From Lunularia cruciata (lineage: Eukaryota; Streptophyta; Marchantiopsida; Lunulariales; Lunulariaceae): a stretch of 64,000 nucleotides of DNA. The notes beneath the pieces were generated by a model, which was given only the letters and a program-made list of their open reading frames with translations, searched no databases and was not told where the DNA came from. Positions 62,082 to 64,000 of this stretch are shown here, in pieces. Position 1 is the first letter of the stretch; every line of letters starts with the position of its first letter. The position numbers and the translations under genes are program-made. The DNA lies in NCBI GenBank assembly GCA_948567375.1, contig OX419761.1, forward strand, positions 12,934,243 to 12,998,242, given 5' to 3'.

Positions 62082-64000
62082 TTAAATCTCACTTGGATGA
62101 TATGGAGGTTTCCCTTCATATGGACTAAGAGAGAAGCGTGTATATACAGTGACGATATCCCAAGATACACTTTGAATCTCGGAGAGATGTACTTTACGCT
62201 TGGGTTTACAATGGAGGGGAGGAAAACATGGAGAAAGCTGAGATGAGGGTGACTTGTGCACATCCACTCAAGTAATTCCATTCGCTCCCATTCGCTTTTG
62301 AATGAAGGAACTCCATAATAACCACGAGGCATTGTGACCGTGAGGTTTTAAGGATGAGAAAAGTGAGTTGAAACTATTAATCACGAATTCGTCTTTCAAC
62401 CATTGCAGAAGTGACAATTACCTTACGAAGTCCCTGATGACCTTTCCTTTATGCAGGCACCCCATGAGTGGCACGATGACTCGATCTTCAACATGAGTGG
62501 TACGAAAACTACGAGGATCCTCTTACTCGAACTTGATTTACGCCTTCTATTTTCGGCTCATCTTTTGGATAATTTTAATACTTTCATGCTGTTTATTAAG
62601 AATTCAACTCTAGTAAATAATATATAATTTGGAGTTCAAATCAAAATTGAATGATGTCTTCTCAAGCGCCACACAGCAAACCGTGAAGTCACTCAGTCCT
62701 GCAAAACTGTTGTTATTATGTAAACACCTGTGCCTGCGCAGAGCTCGCAGTACACTCTCCAGGGTTCGTTATGGTGCCCTTTTTGAGCTCGTGTTCTTCA
62801 TCTGCACTTCTTAGTGCTCTTCTATTCCCTTTTCATTTTTCCTTCGGGGTATACTATTTGGCCTTATTGCCACGTTGCTGTTATGTTACACTACAGTCCA
62901 TTCCATGCTCATGTTTGGTTTTGGAGAAACTATCGTGCGACACCTTCACTGCGCCACATATGAAATCTGAATTGAACCGCGGCGTGCATCACATCGTGTA
63001 GGCAGATACCCAGTTTTGCCTTTTCCAGGGAAGCTTGTTATGTATTCCGCACTCAAGAAACTAGCACTTGCGACACACGCAAGTCGGTGCTACCAGCTCA
63101 CTGTAAAACCTCTCCATCCAGATCCCTTCATGACCAGATAGCAAAGCGAGACAACCTGGGCTGAAGTACACCGCTTCCTTCATACTGCTGCAGGGTGGCG
63201 GGATACTTTCCCGTCGTGACTAGCCGGGGAATAAACAAATCACGGGGCATTGGTCGTAGTCTCCACAACCAGCTAAGGAGGTTCACGTCATCCGCAATCG
63301 CATTTGGAGAAACCTCAAAACGGAAACGATGTACCCGATGCATGACTTTGAAAGCTGACTCACACACGATATTTTCGATTCCAGGTTACTGCTGTTGACT
63401 CACAGAATCTTGCATCGGCTGTCAACGACATCGACGCGTCCGTCAATCTCTATAATAGATTGGGGCTAGAGCCCGATCCAGATAGGATGTTCGCCTTATC
63501 GACCGGGTTGTTCCAGGTTGGTCTATCATAATCTACCACTAAAGATATTCTCGGTAAAGGATATCACTTGATGGCTGCGAGTGAACTCACAATGTCCCAA
63601 GTCTGAACAGTTTAGACAGTTTAGAGCGGACTAACGCGAACGGCGATTGCATTTAGGAACCTTAGTTACAAGGTTCGCCGTTCGCGTTAGTCCGCTCTAG
63701 TCCAGCACAAGGCCCAACTGGCGCATTGTGTACCGCGACTTCCTTCAGCGGGCAACTGCAGGTTCTGCAGGGGGATCTCAGTCTGCTTCAGCACGGTAGT
63801 CTTCCTCACTGAAAAGCGTAAATCAGGCATCATCAGGTACAATACTCGATATCCTGCATACAGATTACCGGATGCTGTGCTATTAAGATTGAACTGTGGC
63901 TTCAAGTGTATGACGACTATGATATACCGTGTTCTCATCTGCTACTTTGTGAGTTCAATTTCGAAGTGTACTGGCCTGTAAACGAAGAGACTCGCCTCGA
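62082..64000. other. Region without a recognised gene, with one exon-like segment
   Basis: No gene can be named. The best coding candidate is a 44-codon plus-strand segment at 63,385-63,516 between an acceptor (TCGATTCCAG) and a donor (CAG/GTTGGT), with the sequence NDIDASVNLYNRLGLEPDPD inside. A minus-strand frame at 63,128-63,367 overlaps it in part upstream. The window ends before any continuation can be judged. Confidence 0.35.
63622..63699. repeat. Perfect 25-bp inverted repeat with 28-bp spacer
   Basis: The arms are 63,622-63,646 and 63,675-63,699 and pair without a mismatch. The outer end reads TAGAGCGGACTAACGCGAAC. The spacer holds a second small inverted repeat (AACCTT / AAGGTT). 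The arms are GC-rich against a mixed background. TA lies at both outer edges, which would fit a TA target-site duplication of a very small foldback DNA transposon, but a structured RNA is also possible. Confidence 0.9.

Overview
The window looks like nuclear DNA of a land plant, most likely a bryophyte and probably a moss. The evidence is a nuclear gene for the chloroplast ATP synthase gamma subunit, a cytosolic GAPDH gene with eleven short introns in plant style, plant-type U6 snRNA genes with a pol III TATA box, and plant Ty3/gypsy and Ty1/copia retrotransposons. The moss assignment is an impression from gene structure and repeat style. The species cannot be named from the sequence alone.

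Layout. About 1-2.4 kb is very AT-rich and gene-free, apart from one tiny retroposed insertion. From 2.4 to 11.2 kb lies a gene-bearing stretch: ATPC (plus strand, intronless) and GapC (minus strand, 12 exons), two products of central carbon and energy metabolism. From 11.2 to 18.3 kb I recognise no gene, only local repeats, a paired palindrome, another tiny insertion and a 1.5 kb duplicated block. From 18.3 to about 45.7 kb everything is one nested stack of retroelements. The base layer is a LINE on the minus strand. It is split by a copia element, which itself carries a gypsy element, and by a second gypsy element, which carries a different gypsy element and a solo LTR. Target-site duplications support each layer. 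From 45.7 to 48.8 kb the DNA is AT-rich again and holds a degraded fragment of plastid 16S rRNA. From 48.8 to 53.8 kb are two direct 1.7 kb units, each with a U6 snRNA gene, separated by the second copy of the 1.5 kb block. From 56.5 to 59.0 kb are two minus-strand genes: an intronless BTB/POZ protein gene and, just upstream, a three-exon gene that I identify as an Rpp14/Pop5-family subunit of RNase P/MRP. The rest, 59-64 kb, has no gene I can name, but contains another tiny insertion and a perfect 25-bp inverted repeat.

The unifying signal is the LINE. Its 3' end, which contains two short hairpins, recurs as tail-only insertions of 56-96 bp at five other places in the window, four of them with 9-15 bp target-site duplications. 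In one U6 unit the insertion is present and in its paralogue the empty site survives, so the event can be read directly. The second strong signal is that the LTRs of the main gypsy family are packed with GAAnnTTC units, including perfect three-unit heat-shock elements, upstream of their TATA box.

All calls come from reading the sequence by eye. No database search was run, and intron boundaries are inferred from reading frame, family conservation and GT/AG signals.
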